Positions 24,353 through 38,330 of a DNA stretch of 64,000 nt are shown here, one piece after another (the stretch's first letter is position 1; the number at the start of each line of letters is the position of its first letter). Origin of the DNA: Anisakis pegreffii (taxonomy: Eukaryota; Nematoda; Chromadorea; Rhabditida; Anisakidae); contig JAPYMA010000305.1 in assembly GCA_035041965.1 (NCBI GenBank), forward strand, positions 41,214-105,213, given 5' to 3'. The notes beneath the pieces are model-generated. The model saw only the letters and a program-made list of their open reading frames with translations, was not told the DNA's origin and did not search any database. A program made the position numbers and the translations under genes.

Positions 24353-27300
24353 AGATGTGATTATATTTATTGACTGTTGAATGAAGAAAGCAATTATAGG
24401 GTAACTATTTTATCCTATATAATCAGTTCAACGATATTTGACTAGAATCTGTGAAAAATCCGATAAAATTTCCACACATCGCAATACATCGTATGTTCAA
24501 ATGAGTCGCTTTATTGCATCAAGTATTATGAGAATAATTCCAGCTGTGTCACCGCTAGACAGAGATAAGGTAATCTACATCTGACAATTTGTGAACATTA
24601 GATTTGCACTTCAAGTGTTATAAAACATTCAATGTATGCGAAAACTGAAAGAAAACCGAAAGCAGTTTATGATAACTTGCAGAATATAGGAGTGCTTCGT
24701 ATTATAGGTTGTTATCACAGTTACATTCGACTAATTTCCTGGGATGAGAATCTTAGGATGTACAATAAGCTGTAAGGATATGACATAATATAACAAACAT
24801 TTTGATTGAAGATCCACAACATTCTTACTTGACAAATGTTGTGAAACAATGAGGATAATTGATGCAGAAGACGTTCCTAAAACCTTTCGAATATCAGTTG
24901 ATGCTAACTTGAGCACGGCAAATATTGCTGGAATACATCAATACAAAAAACATTAGTTGACGCTTAACAATTTCAGTTTGATGGTAAGATTGCACAGCAA
25001 CTCAAAATCGATTGATGTCAAGAAAATAAGCAATTCATTAAATTAGCAGTCAAATGGAACGAGAAAAAATGTCAGCGGAAACAGTTTCGAATGATGGATG
25101 GACGGATGAGCGAAGAACCACTGTTAGACAGGCGTACACTGACCTCAAAAACATCATCTTTCAGTTTTTTTTTAGATTAGCCTCAAGCAATACGTATTGC
25201 GTTTGAGAGTTTAATTTTGTTCAGAGAAGCAACAAACTGAACGAAATAACTGAGAAAAAGTTTGAGTGTTCGGTCAACTGTTCGATGTTTTACTTTGAAG
25301 TGATATCCACAGCATATTTATCTTTTTACATCAGCACAAACGTCGTATCAGCCTATTTGATATGCTACGGAAAAGCTAGTCGACAACTTGCAACGAACAG
25401 GATATTGATTAAATTTGAATGGAAACGCTTTCAGGGAAAACTGATCGGAAATAAAGATGGGTTTCCTTAATAATTCGGGATTTTTTGAAGACTTCTCGGC
25501 ACCAACTTGCAAGAGCGTTTTGGCATTGGGAACGAATGGATCTGACTTCTGGTCAATGGGTGAAACGGTGTACAATTCAAAAAAAAGGCAACTTGAGCAT
25601 CATGATGAAAGTAATGATTGATGCGATAATAACTGACGCAAGCTTCATTTTTGCGATAAATACCTAAAAATATCACATAGTAACGATTAAGGCGATAGCG
25701 ACGTACTAATTTCAACATTTACTAATCATCAAAACGCTTTTACAGGCACGTTGACAAGAATAAGTGCTGTTTGTGCTGATAACAAAAGCAATAAATACCT
25801 CGAATAGGACAGATACACAGCGTTTGTCTCATCAATGCGCCTTCAGTTCAGCGATAGTTTGCTTACACTCACTGATAACGTGCACATATTTAAAGCTTTC
25901 AAAATGCGGCAGAAATGCAAAAATTCTGAGCAAATCTCGCATGAAATTTTACGCTGCATAAACATACTCAATTTTTGTCATTTTCGTTTCAATGTTCAAG
26001 ACAACAAGCAGTAGCTAGCGTGAAAATGCTTTAAACTGGAACGTTCCGACTAGGTCGAGCTATAGCATTAGTGTAACACATAGGCTAGTTAGAATGTTCC
26101 GTCTCAGGCTGACGATCGTAATTACGTTCAAATTCCGCACACTTCGTCATGCATTAATATGCAACATTTTTTCTGTCCGATTTTTGACACATTTCAGTGA
26201 CACACCGAATGATTGCGCATATGCCCAGTAAACAAACATGCATTATAAAGGCGATAAAAAATATCCTAGTGATTGGCGTTTGAATGGTGTTGCATCAAGC
26301 GAGTGTAAGAGTATGCTTCAGTGAGCATGTGCGCTCACTTGTGGATCGTTGTTTTTGGATTCTATAAGCTCTTTTAAAGCAACTTTTGATGCGGTTCACT
26401 AATACAAATATAATCTCCTCATTATTTACATTCAAGATTTGTTTTTGTTGCAGTGATTCGTTTTCAGTTGTCTCAGCAAAGGTCGCTCACTCCCTTGCAA
26501 TTTTTTACTCTCAAGAGCACTTTGCAGCTCAATTGCAGCAAAATCACATAGAAGTATGAGTTACACCGCATTATTTTCATCAGTCAGACTGATTGATTAT
26601 TGTCATTTACAGTACGCAACGAAATCAGTTGAGCGATATTTGAAAGCACGATAAGCATTTACTGCATATATTGCAATTTTGTTTTTTGAAGCAACACCAA
26701 AACATTTTTTTAAAAGACGAAATTGATCAATCTTTGATAGCAAATTTATCACAGAAGTAAAGTTTTTGATTGAAAAAGTTTCTCTGTTGCATCTTAATAG
26801 ACAAATGCACAATTTATTGGCACAAACAACTGGCACATTCGAAAACTAACACAACAAAGACGATCAAAATCGCTTCTGGTTACTTTCATCCTCATAAACA
26901 ATACGAGCAATATGTGTTTGGAGATGTGAAGTATTTGGCGTGCGAGTGTGTTAGGAATAGGATGAGCGATTGTTTGGAATGAATAATAAACGTAAATGTG
27001 CTTAAGCGGTACTTAAAAGATGCATCTTCAACAGTGTCATTAATAAACAATACGAGTGATGTCCCCAAAAGACACTACATGAACCGAACGCAGCAGCGAT
27101 CAGTGTGCAATGTTCTAGGGTCGACTCATTAGAATCTGTACTCAAATTTGCGAGCGTGCGGTGCACTCCAGATTTTAATGCAGGAATGCATCGTCATAAT
27201 TGGATCGTCACAACTGGATCGTCATAACTGTTTTGAAAAAACATCTTCCTAATTGTTTTGAGAATTTATTTTAGCTAGATCGCGACTGATATTGCGAAAT

Positions 27301-30218
27301 TTTGATCGTCGAAGAGACTTGAAATGATGGAATTCCAATGAAGTTCATACGGTTCCAAAATATGGAAATATTCGTGGAGAAAGCCTAGAAACACTCGATA
27401 TTACTTTATTATTTGATTCATAATTCGGAAACATCAATATTTGCTAGCAACCCGACGGAGAATGAAGGATGATCAGAAGCGAATGTTCAACAATGACAAT
27501 AACGGAGAGCTGCTTTACTGGCATTCTGTCAGTGTGTAATCGTCAATCTGTCCCGTGCAATAACAACTATAAATGAAAGTAACAATTGTGAATGAAAATC
27601 ACCATCAAACTAACTTATAACTTGTAACATTCTTCAAACATCCTATATAAACATCTTCCTATTGTATTATTTCTATTGACGTTTCAATTGATTGCGTAAT
27701 TGAAGAATACGAATAGAAAAGATACGCATTTGAGACATCACGGTTGGTTGCGTTGTTTCAGTGTTCTGATTATTCATTATTCTTAGAGTAAACAGCCTCC
27801 TTGCCTTGCAACTTTAAGTTTTATAATTTACAGAATCCTGTAAACATATCAACATTATTATTTAATTCAGTGGTAAATTCCACTTCACAAATACAACCAA
27901 AATTTTAACGTATTATCCTCGATCCATTTTAATGTGTTATCTTCATCTTTCAACAAAAAGTATTTATTTGCATCACAAACTCGCTAATCCATCGTGATGA
28001 CTGGAATTTCTATGTTCATTTTCTTTAGCACATTCACTTTCGAACGAAAATGCGAGCTTACGAACGCAAAAAAAGAGAAATTGCTGTACGCAACTGATGC
28101 ACTATCGTAATTCGAAATCATCTTTATTTTTCATGTCTTCCTTAATCTCCTTTCGTATGGTTTAAAATTGGCGTATTGGTTAACTTACAATTATGTGCTT
28201 TAGGATAGATCATAAGTATACTTGTGTTTGTTCGACGATCAATTCCACGAAATGTCGTGTCTATCGGTTGAAACACTTAATCCCTCACCCACGAAACACA
28301 ATTCTCTTGAATAATCGAGATTAATACTTGTTTCACGAATTCAATATTTCCTCGTTCTCAGTTCCCTATGATGTTGATTAAGAAGCATTGGTATGAGTGC
28401 TGGAAAAGCGCAACTTTCTTCAGCTAGTTTTTTCTTTCAACTCGGTCCATCTTGACAACGATTGAGCCATTCACTACATATAAGACAAGTTCAACTGCAC
28501 TCGAGGATGACCAAGATTCTCGAACATCAAACATTCGAAGATCAATGTCGAAAAGATAAGTTGAAGAGGTATTCTTAAGAGGACGTTCTTTGTTTTCACG
28601 GAAACAATTAACGAATTCGAAATAAAATATGTACGTATAGGATAGAGAGGCCATATGAAAGTGTGTGTTGCGAATGTGAACTGTAACGCACAATCCATTC
28701 ATCCTGATTGATTAATGAATCAATGTTATCGCTTATCAACACAACCTTTTTGAACGCTGCAATCAGTTGGCGCCTCTGTAAGATAAGTCTGTGGTAGACA
28801 TTGTGACTGACACATGTAAACAAAACGTTCACACCTTGATATGTCAAGAATTGTCATCAATAATGTCCTTAACAATAAATAATAATTCATTCATCCATCT
28901 CTGCATCATGAGCTAATGATGATTACTGTGTGACTGACAACCTTGATTTTGAATATTGACAGCACGAATCATTTGTCCGAAACTGTTAGTCAAATTGCTT
29001 TCTGCGAATTTAATAATCGGAAGTAGGTTAGAAAAGTTCAGCAGTTGAGCATCAGCCTCAACCACTTATGAAATTCATTTCTATCGTCACAGTGAACATG
29101 AAAATCTTTGGAAAGCCCAGATGTCGAGATATATAGAGAGAATTCCGAAGCACTCTTGTGATAATGAGTGATTGTGTAATAGTTGGGAATTTTATTGCAT
29201 TGCAAGCTTACCACTCGGTTTCCGTTGAAAAAAGGACGTATAACGACTATTCAATTGAGGCTGTTCTAGTTTCATTATTCATTACTCAATTGAATCATAT
29301 TATAAGCTTACTTAATCCAGAAAAAACGTTCATTCGGTTTAGTTGATGAGCACTAACTTCACACGCACTATTTTAGTAGTTTGTGCGTCCTCTACGAATT
29401 ACATCTTTTATGCAAATAATTCAGTGTTGAAGATCATTTTGACGACTCGTTTAGTGACACCACTGTCAAAGTGAAAAGAAAAATAAAAGTATAATGAAAT
29501 TTCAAGCTTTCCATTTTCGAAAACTTTTAATTCTCTTACAAACAGGTTTTTGGGAAATTGCTTTATTAATTCATGGAATTAGATGTCGAAACCGTTTCGT
29601 GCTCTGAATCAGTGAACGTGCGTATAAAAACAAATGGAACAACTGTGTGAGCTCAGCTGACTGATTGAATGAACTGGATCGATGTTGACAATTCTCAGCC
29701 AACATATTATTAATCGAATTTTGAAAATTAATTTTGTCATACTTTTTCATCCGAATTATTTCCGAAACTTTCAGCATAAAACGTTTGTCATTTCCTCGTA
29801 TATTTGAACAAGTCATATGGTAAAGTTTGGTGTGTGATTCGCATCAATGACTTTGCATGTACATCAATTACGAACACGTAACTAACTAATCATTGTGATG
29901 TCGTTTCAAAAGAGGATTACTATCGTACAATCGTATTTATACGACAATACAAACCCATTCATCATAACGATATGTCACAAATCACATCAACTTGTGAATA
30001 TTCAAGGACAATAACGATAATACTGGAAATAGAAACCACAAATTACTGTTTCATATTATTTTCTTCGAAAATACTTTTTTTTCAAAGAACTGTATTGCTA
30101 TTCCAATTTCAAATGGCCGTGTTTCTTTACTACACATACCTCTTCAAAGCAACCGAACACAAAGACTGATGAAATTCCAGCACCTCCATAATACAAAACA
30201 GTTCAAGAAAGGAATCCC

Positions 30219-30304
30219 GATCATCCGAATTCCAACTAGCGATTTGAGTGTGTGTGCGCTCACTCTACAGTCCTTCTTCTCCTTTACCAATTGAGCCATA
30301 GCTG
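30219..30304 (-). pseudogene. Decayed tRNA-Tyr relic
   Basis: The segment aligns along its whole length with the intact tRNA-Tyr gene 320 bp to its right, including the anticodon region (CTGTAGAGTG on the minus strand), a 13-nt-type intron and remnants of the D arm and T arm. The acceptor stem, T stem and D stem are broken by many substitutions, so it should not fold. It is a degenerate duplicate of the neighbouring gene. Confidence 0.7.
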
Positions 30305-30623
30305 TTAGATCAGCTGCGCTGCTGTTCGCATTGGAATTTGATTTGTTAACGGAATTGAAAAAAAAACATTATATCAGCGAAACTTTCTCGATGTACACAA
30401 ATATGAAATGGTAAACAATTTTTGGTAGGCGATTGGAGCCGAGCGCATGATGACATCTGCACTTATCTTAAATTACTGTGAAGCAATAGAACAGTGCTAG
30501 AATAATAGCATATGAGCATTGAATCAGATGTATGGGGATAAAGACGCCGGATTGAGGCAGGATTCACCGCGATCCCCATAAAAATTTATGAACACAAATT
30601 ATACTGATAACGGCAAAAATAAC

Positions 30624-30709
30624 TCCAGCCAGCCGGATTCGAACCAGCGACCTAAGGATGCCTGCGTTTACTCTACAGTCCTCCGCTCTACCAACTGAGC
30701 TATGGCTGG
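30624..30709 (-). tRNA. tRNA-Tyr (GTA) with 13-nt intron
   Basis: Read on the minus strand, the gene has a 7-bp acceptor stem CCAGCCA/TGGCTGG with discriminator A. It also has a D arm, an anticodon stem GAGGA/TCCTT around loop CTGTAGA (anticodon GTA), and a T arm GCTGG/CCGGC around TTCGAAT. The intron, AGTAAACGCAGGC, sits after position 37, the canonical place for eukaryotic tRNA-Tyr introns. C1-G72 fits eukaryotic tyrosine identity. A T5 run follows the 3' end and can serve as the pol III terminator. The mature sequence is identical to the array copies at 59.6-61.7 kb. Confidence 0.97.
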
Positions 30710-33700
30710 TGTAGTCTTTTCTTTAGCAGTAATAATCATATAAGACTGATGAATAGTGACAACAGAGCGGCAATAAATGCAGATTCTACCCACAATGTTT
30801 TCAATTCGGCATTGCTCTTGAATAAAACATCATTTTGTCTATGAACGCAACGAAGATGAAAAGGACTTCTTATTGCATCACAATGCAAATGATGAAGCAG
30901 TTGCGCGATTTGATAGGCACTAATGGAAAACTGTCGTAAATGAAAGCATATTAAAAGGATTTTGGCATGGAAACGTGTCAAATATTATGTGATGAATAAG
31001 GAACGGCCATATGAATCAACTAATCAAATTAAACGGTTCCCTGAACATCGCTGAACAAATAAAAAGGTTTTCGCCACATTCAATTAATCATGCATTTGCG
31101 TAACAACTTCCGCTAAGTTATTATAATTCTTTGTAGTTTTAGTTATATTTCGTATATCCAGATGACTTAAACCAAATCCCCAAACAACATCATTGTGATT
31201 TGTAGTAGCAGTCAAAATTTTGAGATTGTTTTAAACTACATGCATCTATTAATGAACGTAATCTGTATTAGGTTTTATTACCTCACCGCAAAGAAATCAT
31301 CAATTGTTGCTTATGTTCTATGGCAACATTTAGGTGTCGTTTATTAAAATGCTATCGTCTGTTTGTTTGAGAGAATTTAATCATGTGAAAATGCTATGCA
31401 ATTGGACTCATAAAGTTGAGATGGATGACTCAATATTGCAATGATGTTTGTTGTTTACTGAGGTTATTCAAATTTTGTTTACGCATTTGCATTATCAGTC
31501 GTTTCACTTCTCATTTCATGCATTACCGAAATCATTATTTTCCATTTGAGTATGCGTCACGATATTCAATTATACCACTCGCCAACATTAATTCGTATTT
31601 GTCTTCACACTCACTTCACATAACAAGTGTCATTTCGTCATCTTGTCGATGCCACGCGTACCACATTTCGTGAGCTTCGTGATTACTTTATATATAACTC
31701 AGAATATATCCGTTATCTACATAAACTTCAATTGCCCAACCGCATATGGCCACCTTATGAAATCAGAAACAAAAGGCAATCAACAAAATGCAAATTTTTT
31801 TACTCAAAACTATCGAGCTGAATATCTGTCGCTAGAATTGTACAGAACTAAATGAAAAATTACAGCGTTCAGCCGAGTTTGTAGGATATTCTTGATCCTC
31901 TAAATATGTTCCTGAAAAACAGGTATGCTCAAGTGAACTCAAAAATCTGTGGGGAATACTATATGGTGACGAAGCGCACTAATAATCGCCGTAAACGACT
32001 GCATGAGATGAAAGAATGGAAATCCAAAATTAACACCTAGTAGGGAGCGAACTTCTTTGAAAGAAAGTTCTAAATGGCATTTACGGCAACGAAATTTACA
32101 ATGAAATACGAAAATATTACTGTTTATTAGTGCGTTTGAAAAAGTCATCAAAAGTTTCACATCAAAGCGATACCATCGCTTTGGATTTGCGATCAATTTG
32201 TGGCGATTAACATCAAAACATGATGGTAGGTTTAATATGCAAATCCAGGTCATGTATAATGATTTACAACCTGTGCAGTCTAGCAGTGTGATTATGATTT
32301 ATTTTATCGGATACAGTTGATCACATCAAAACAGTTCAAATTCAATATGAGTCATTATGCACTATGGTGATTACGCACCGAAATGCTCAAGCATTCTTTG
32401 TGTAATCTGAAACTAACTTAGAATCTCTTGAGACCAAAGCGTCATGATATCTAACGGTTTATAATGAAGATAATTACATGCATGAAAAGAGGCTTTTAAG
32501 TGATTCATGATGTATAAGAAATCTCCAAGACTGTGCCCCAACCAGCGAGATTGTTCGTCAACTAAAATCAAATCGGGTGGCAGCGAATGAGTAGGCGAGT
32601 TTTTCGTAGTACTCAAATTGTTACTATTTGTTGCGTCGGATGGTCTTTGAGAATGACACCAAGTAGAATCATGAACTTATCGCGTTCTACTTTAAATTTG
32701 ATATTTTGAGAAAATATTCACAGAAATAGTAAAATTAGCAGGCTTCCACTAATATGGATCATGAGATTGAATGTACATAAGTCACTGAATTAGCATTAGT
32801 AGAGAAGTGCAACAAAAGCAACGAAGAATGCGGATATTTACCAGTTGCTTAGCATCGCATTTTGTGAATATTGTATAAAGGTGTTTAAAAAACTCTTTAA
32901 AAAACCTAAGAGATAGAGAACATGTATGTATAATACAATGATGAACACTATACAATACACATAAAACGTTCGGGAGAGAAGTGTGGTTGAGATGTAACGG
33001 TGCAATGAAGATTATTCAATGTGGATAAGATGCCTTCAGAATATTTGATTTTTTACGTAATTTTTTATGATATTACTGACGCCATTGAATGTTGTGATGG
33101 CAACAATGCCGCAGTGAAAAAAGCACCGAAACAATAGAGTCTGTTCGCAATATTTCCAATAACAATAATTCCATCAATGATGTTATCGGAATGATTCTTC
33201 GATTATGAATAATTTCTTTAATATTGATCATTTTTTCAGCTCAATATGCTCATTCGAAAACAACTAGCTTAAAAAATAATCGTGTGAAAAAATATCAAGC
33301 AACGTGAAAAACCTATACCATATTTGCCCTACAACACCCATTGGTTTGCTCCTATGTAAACGAAAATATGGATTTTAAATCTACGACCTTCTTCGTGATA
33401 AGAGTTTTGCTAAAATGATATGATTCTCAACTTTCTTTCTTAACTCAAACGTTACTAAAATTCAAGTGAAATCGTTGCAAAATATCGCCGATTTGAATTT
33501 TGGTATTAAAATATCGGCTGGTTCTGATCAGCTTTTAGTGCCAAAATTCAGGTGCTTATGATCATGTTAGATGCATGAGAAACAAATTTTGCTTAGTTCA
33601 ATTCGGAAATGAGCAGTTTCTAAAATAGACGACCGTTCGAGGTTACGGAATACTTTAGAAAAGAATGCTTGCATTCATTTTGAAATATTATATGTCGAAT

Positions 33701-36700
33701 GACATCTGTCGAGTGCATAAATCATCTTGTTGACAATTCGCACTGTAAATACAACGTCTGGTTATCTTTCAAGTTGTCTTCAAATACATTTTAAAGGAGA
33801 ACGCTTTGAAAAACGTGAACATAAAACCAAATCTTTTCAAAGAGTTCAGCATATAACTGAACATTTCAAACGAATTCTGCAGTTTTGTTTATCTTCGATA
33901 GCACATAAATACATTTTGATGAATAAATATACGCTGATGACTTAACTAAATAAATGTTTCAAAAAAGTGAAGTGTCATTCTATTGAAAAACATGCACAGA
34001 CAACAGGGAAGAGAGCGATTGCAATACAATGATCCGTTTTTACTTCTCATTCCACTGCAATTTGCAACTTCGCTTACCATTTTCTGCTTTTCTTAAATTG
34101 TATTAAATATTTACAATACAGGAATGCAATGTAATTGAAGTGTTCATCATATAACCAAGTAAATTCCGAAATACCAGGACTGCTCATCTAAATCCTAAAC
34201 AATTTGCTCAGGCCTATTGTCCTTAGGTGACTAATGAATGAAATTTGATGGAAGGGATCAGTTATTTGCAAATGAAAAATGAAAAACTTCATTTGAAAAA
34301 GTCACGTGTTATTTTGTGCATTTCAAAAAGTCATGTGTTGTTTTGTGTAAGAATGTGCTTCTTCACTTCTGATTTACTTGGAAGGATTCAACCAGATGAT
34401 GTGCACATTAATCGCTCAGGATGGGTTTTGAAATGACGCAAATAATGGATGATGCAATGATCATAACACAACGTCAAATGAAGATTACACGTTGACGTCG
34501 ATGTCTAATAAAGTACCAAAGATCAGCCAACTCTGAAGACAGAGTATTTTCGAAAATTGAAAGCAACGAAATTTGACACCTTTTCCGACCATCAACGGAT
34601 CATTTCCACACTTATATAAACAACTGTGAGTAGCGTGTACTTCCTTAGATGTTCTTTCCATTTGAAAGTTGACACTTATGGCGAATTATCGCATTCTCGG
34701 GTTTAGGGAGCGTTTCTTAAATAGGAAATTCACACAAATTTCCTCAGCAACAGATGCTTGACATTATACTGTTTGATTGCTATTTCGAAACCAAATAAGT
34801 AACAAATTTTCAGACATCAAGACGTACACATAAGGTACAATGAATAAACTGTAAATGATTATTCAGCTCATCCGCACGATATCATTACACCTCACGTAAT
34901 CGAAACTGTTCTGTGCATGTTAGTCAGAAACAATGAAATCAAAAGAGTTTCCATTTGGAATGCTTATGAAGATTGCTGACGATTATCTAATGTAAATAGT
35001 GCATAAATTAGACGAAGCACACGAAACTGCATATAAACACTACTACACTCCAGTGATTATTATTCATCTTACTAAATAACGCCTCCCGTTACATTGTGAT
35101 CATCTGCCAAATATGCCCCCTTCCATTGAGGAACATCAATTAGCTTTCCTTTAAAAGCACTACATATTCTCGGAGATCTCACTTATATTTAACTCATTAT
35201 CTATCCCCTCTTAACCAATCACTCAGTTCATATGCTCACTTATCCTTGTTCTATTATCAACATAGATTATAAATCACTCATTCATTTATGTAATCAATGC
35301 AAATTTCTAAGCAAATTCATCGAGCGTTCAACAGCATCTGCTTGCCTGTTTCACTGTTAATTAGTAAGCAAATTCAACTGGAACTTCATCAAGTGAATGA
35401 CAGACAAAACACTCATCCACATTGCAAAGCAACTTCAAATTATTACATCCGAGAAAGTGAAAAAAAGATAATCGCAGTATCATTGAGGATCAGATGCAAT
35501 ATGAACAGCAAACATTAGTGAAGATTTCGGTGCACTCGCACAGCGAATACGTAACACCGAAACAGACTAATTAAAAGATCAAAAGACTCAGTGAAAGTGA
35601 CGAATTAAGGCAATCTTTACAGTGCACCCTTTCCAATCGATATGAAATAAACTCCAAGCGAATAACCATAACACATCATGCCGTAGTGAATGCTTACCGT
35701 CAATGCATAATTGCCAAGAAGACTTACTGTTATAAGATTAACAAACTAGCTTAATATAAGCAAACAATCCACTGTTTCAGACTGCTCCCACCAAGTAGAT
35801 ACCGTCAACAATGGAACTGAATACATTATTATTATTGTCATTGTTACAGAGCAAGGTGATGGACACATTGTTCCATACAGCAATAGTCTCTTCATATTCC
35901 GTTAGCACATTGATAGCTGTCAGCAAATAAAGCCGCTTAACATTTGTTTTTCACAGTTAGGCAAATGATGATGGTCCTACCACTCCTTTTCATTAATTTT
36001 ATGCTTTCCATGGGATTAACTGTTTGTAAACTTGTCCATTCTAATAAAACTTCTTAAACAGTAAATCAAATTTAGAGGTTCATCGTATGAGAAGATAGAT
36101 TGTGCGTATACCATAACGACAATCTTTCCCGAGTCAGCAACACATCGTATCAATCAAGTTTACAACAACTTTGAAAGATTTCGGTTTTGATCGCAATGCA
36201 GCAGCATCGTAAGAAAGAATATGCTGATAGTGAGTTAAATACCAAAATAAATACCAAATTTATACGGTGAACGGTTGATTTGTCGATCGCTCTATGCGAT
36301 CGACAAAATGTTCGTCATTGTTGCGATTGTTTAATGGATTGTTGTTGGTATTCGGCTGGATTTGATTATGCAAATTATCTATGGCAACTGGCACTAGTTA
36401 TTGGTTGGTTGTGAAGTGCTATGGATCTACTCGGTTACATTAATCGTTTATTATTGATAATGAAAGATTACTGATTCACTACTGTTGGTTGTTCCAAACA
36501 ACTACTCTGAACGATCGTTGGACAAGTGTTCAATCGATTAATCGGAATGTATTTTCGAACTCCTTTTGAGTCTCTCTCCCTAGAAATCATTGGACAATAT
36601 AGGAGAGTAGCCCAAAACCTCTGTGCTTGCCAGATCAATAATCCAGGTTCGAATTTCATGAAGACAGATGATTCCAAACGCTGTTATCGGTAGCAGCGCG

Positions 36701-37982
36701 CAAAGAAGAATGCCAACGAAGGAAGAATGGGATATCAGTGATATTGATGATAACAGAGAGGCATACACTCGTAATGAGTTTGATTTGCTGATTAAATATA
36801 TAAATAAATAAATACCAAAAAACAAAGTATCCGTTGTTAAAGCTCCACATGCCCCTCTTGATACTCGTTTGCTGACATTTTTTGTGTGCGCAACTTCAGA
36901 GCATCTTAAAACTTTCGATTGTTTTGTTAGTTGACTACCGAACAAAGATGTTTGCTTATATCGAATTTGCATTTCACGTAATTAAAGATGAACAGATAAG
37001 CTGAATCAAGTAAACCACAAACAAATGTCCCTCACTCCAAAAATCCGACGTCGAATGTTGAGATGCCGTTTTACAAAACATAAAAGAAAAGGTTCACTTG
37101 ATGACGCCAGAGGAAAGAAATGATAAAGAAAAGATGTAGACACAAAAACAGCATACCTCATTGTTAGAATTCATAAATAATAAATTATCAAAGGTTGGCT
37201 GGTAAATGCCCTTTAATAGATTCGGTTCTGATCAATTCATAATATAAACTGAAATGTTTAACTCACATCAGTAAAATTAGCATAAAGGAGATATTGTGAA
37301 GAAAACAAACAAAAGTGAAACGAGATCACAATTATAGCGTATCGATGTTATTATGAAACGCGATACTTCGCATATGACGTCGAAATAAAACATTAATGAA
37401 GATAACAATTTCATCACTACGAAGTATGTGGGCATGATAATCATCATCGTTGTGGCAGTAATGCAGAAACACATTCGGCATTCGCATGGAATAACCGTTA
37501 CCGTGGGTGTCAGCTTAATGCAAGCAAGCAACCTGCAAGGCACAATTATTCAAAAATTGGTGTCTTTTATGAGACCACTCCTAACTTTGGTCAACTGAAC
37601 ATCGCTCTGAAGAAAAGGTGAAATTTAAGAGAAACAATCGTATCACTCAAGTGCATTTTATTTCGGATATGATAAATGAATTTCTTCACTTCAGACGGGC
37701 AAAAAATGAAGTCCTGAGGCGATTATCCAGTCTCGAACTTATAACTCGAAACACTTCCTTCGTTACTGCCCCTTTTCTATTTGAAGAAAATTATTAGGAC
37801 CGGAAAACAACTACTTAGCCCATATTATTACCAATTGAGCAATAACAGATACAAATGTGTAAGCTTTATAGTCAGACGAATCTCATTATTAAACGGAGTC
37901 AAATTAGATGAACCACTACAAATATATAGCCACATCATCTGGATATCATTAATGCTATCATTTCACGGCGTCACAAAAACAA
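30710..37982. other. Gene-poor interval
   Basis: About 7 kb with no supported gene. The one frame that stands out is the 130-codon minus-strand ORF at 36580-36972, listed separately. Otherwise there is AT-rich sequence with short A/T runs only. Confidence 0.55.
36580..36972 (-). CDS. Hypothetical 130-residue protein, unproven
   Basis: This is one of the longest uninterrupted frames outside recognised exons. It begins with ATG and encodes a basic, polar N-terminal half, a hydrophobic stretch over a local AAAT simple repeat, then a second hydrophobic stretch (about residues 87-105) and a polar tail. Part of the region is GC-richer than its surroundings, as real exons here tend to be. A second minus frame is also open over part of it, and I recognise no family, so it may be chance or an exon of an unidentified gene. 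Confidence 0.2.
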   Translation of the reverse strand: MQIRYKQTSLFGSQLTKQSKVLRCSEVAHTKNVSKRVSRGACGALTTDTLFFGIYLFIYLISKSNSLRVYASLLSSISLISHSSFVGILLCALLPITAFGIICLHEIRTWIIDLASTEVLGYSPILSNDF

Positions 37983-38068
37983 TCCAGCCAGCCGGATTCG
38001 AACCAGCGACCTAAGGATGCCCGCGTTTACACTACAGTCCTCCGCTCTACCAACTGAGCTATGGCTGG
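37983..38068 (-). tRNA. tRNA-Tyr (GTA) with 13-nt intron
   Basis: The mature sequence is identical to the 30.6-kb gene and the array copies, with a different intron (TGTAAACGCGGGC, two changes from the 30.6-kb copy). All stems pair, and a T5 run lies a few bases past the 3' end on the minus strand. Confidence 0.97.
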
Positions 38069-38099
38069 AACGAAATTTGTTAGTCACAAAACTGTTCAC

Positions 38100-38212
38100 C
38101 TGAGTGAGTTACGATAACCACTGACTAACGATAACTACAGGTATGACAACCGATTAACCATAACGATAACCATACTAACGATAATTATGATAACCACTGT
38201 GATAACCGTTGT
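38100..38212. repeat. Imperfect GATAACCA/TAACGATAA repeats
   Basis: A loose run of TAACGATAAC and GATAACCAC-like words lies between the intact tRNA-Tyr and its relic. Period and copy number are irregular, so it is a degenerate simple repeat. Confidence 0.5.
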
Positions 38213-38248
38213 AAGGTCATTGTTAACTATCAGTGGCAGAAAAAGTAA

Positions 38249-38330
38249 ACCAACAAGCCTGATTCGAACCAGCCATCTAATTGTAAGGATGTCTACTCAA
38301 TTCTCCGCTCCACCAACTGATTTATGCATG
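38249..38330 (-). pseudogene. Decayed tRNA-Tyr relic
   Basis: The segment matches tRNA-Tyr over the T arm (GGTTCGAAT retained), the intron region and the D-arm end. The anticodon region reads GAATTGAGT instead of GACTGTAGT, and there is an insertion between the T arm and the anticodon arm. Acceptor-stem pairing is lost. It lies 180 bp beyond the intact gene, in the same orientation. Confidence 0.7.

Larger units (their letters stand above)
20020..30218. other. Gene-poor interval
   Basis: Roughly 10 kb of AT-rich DNA in which I see no gene I can support. A GC-richer block at about 20310-20530 has open minus-strand frames (up to 113 codons, without a recognised domain). It lies just upstream of the GCP2-like gene's first exon, so it may be 5' untranslated sequence, an alternative first exon or chance. 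The only repeat structure is the 82-bp pair listed separately and a short imperfect triplication of GGATCGTCATAACTG near 27190-27230. Confidence 0.6.
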
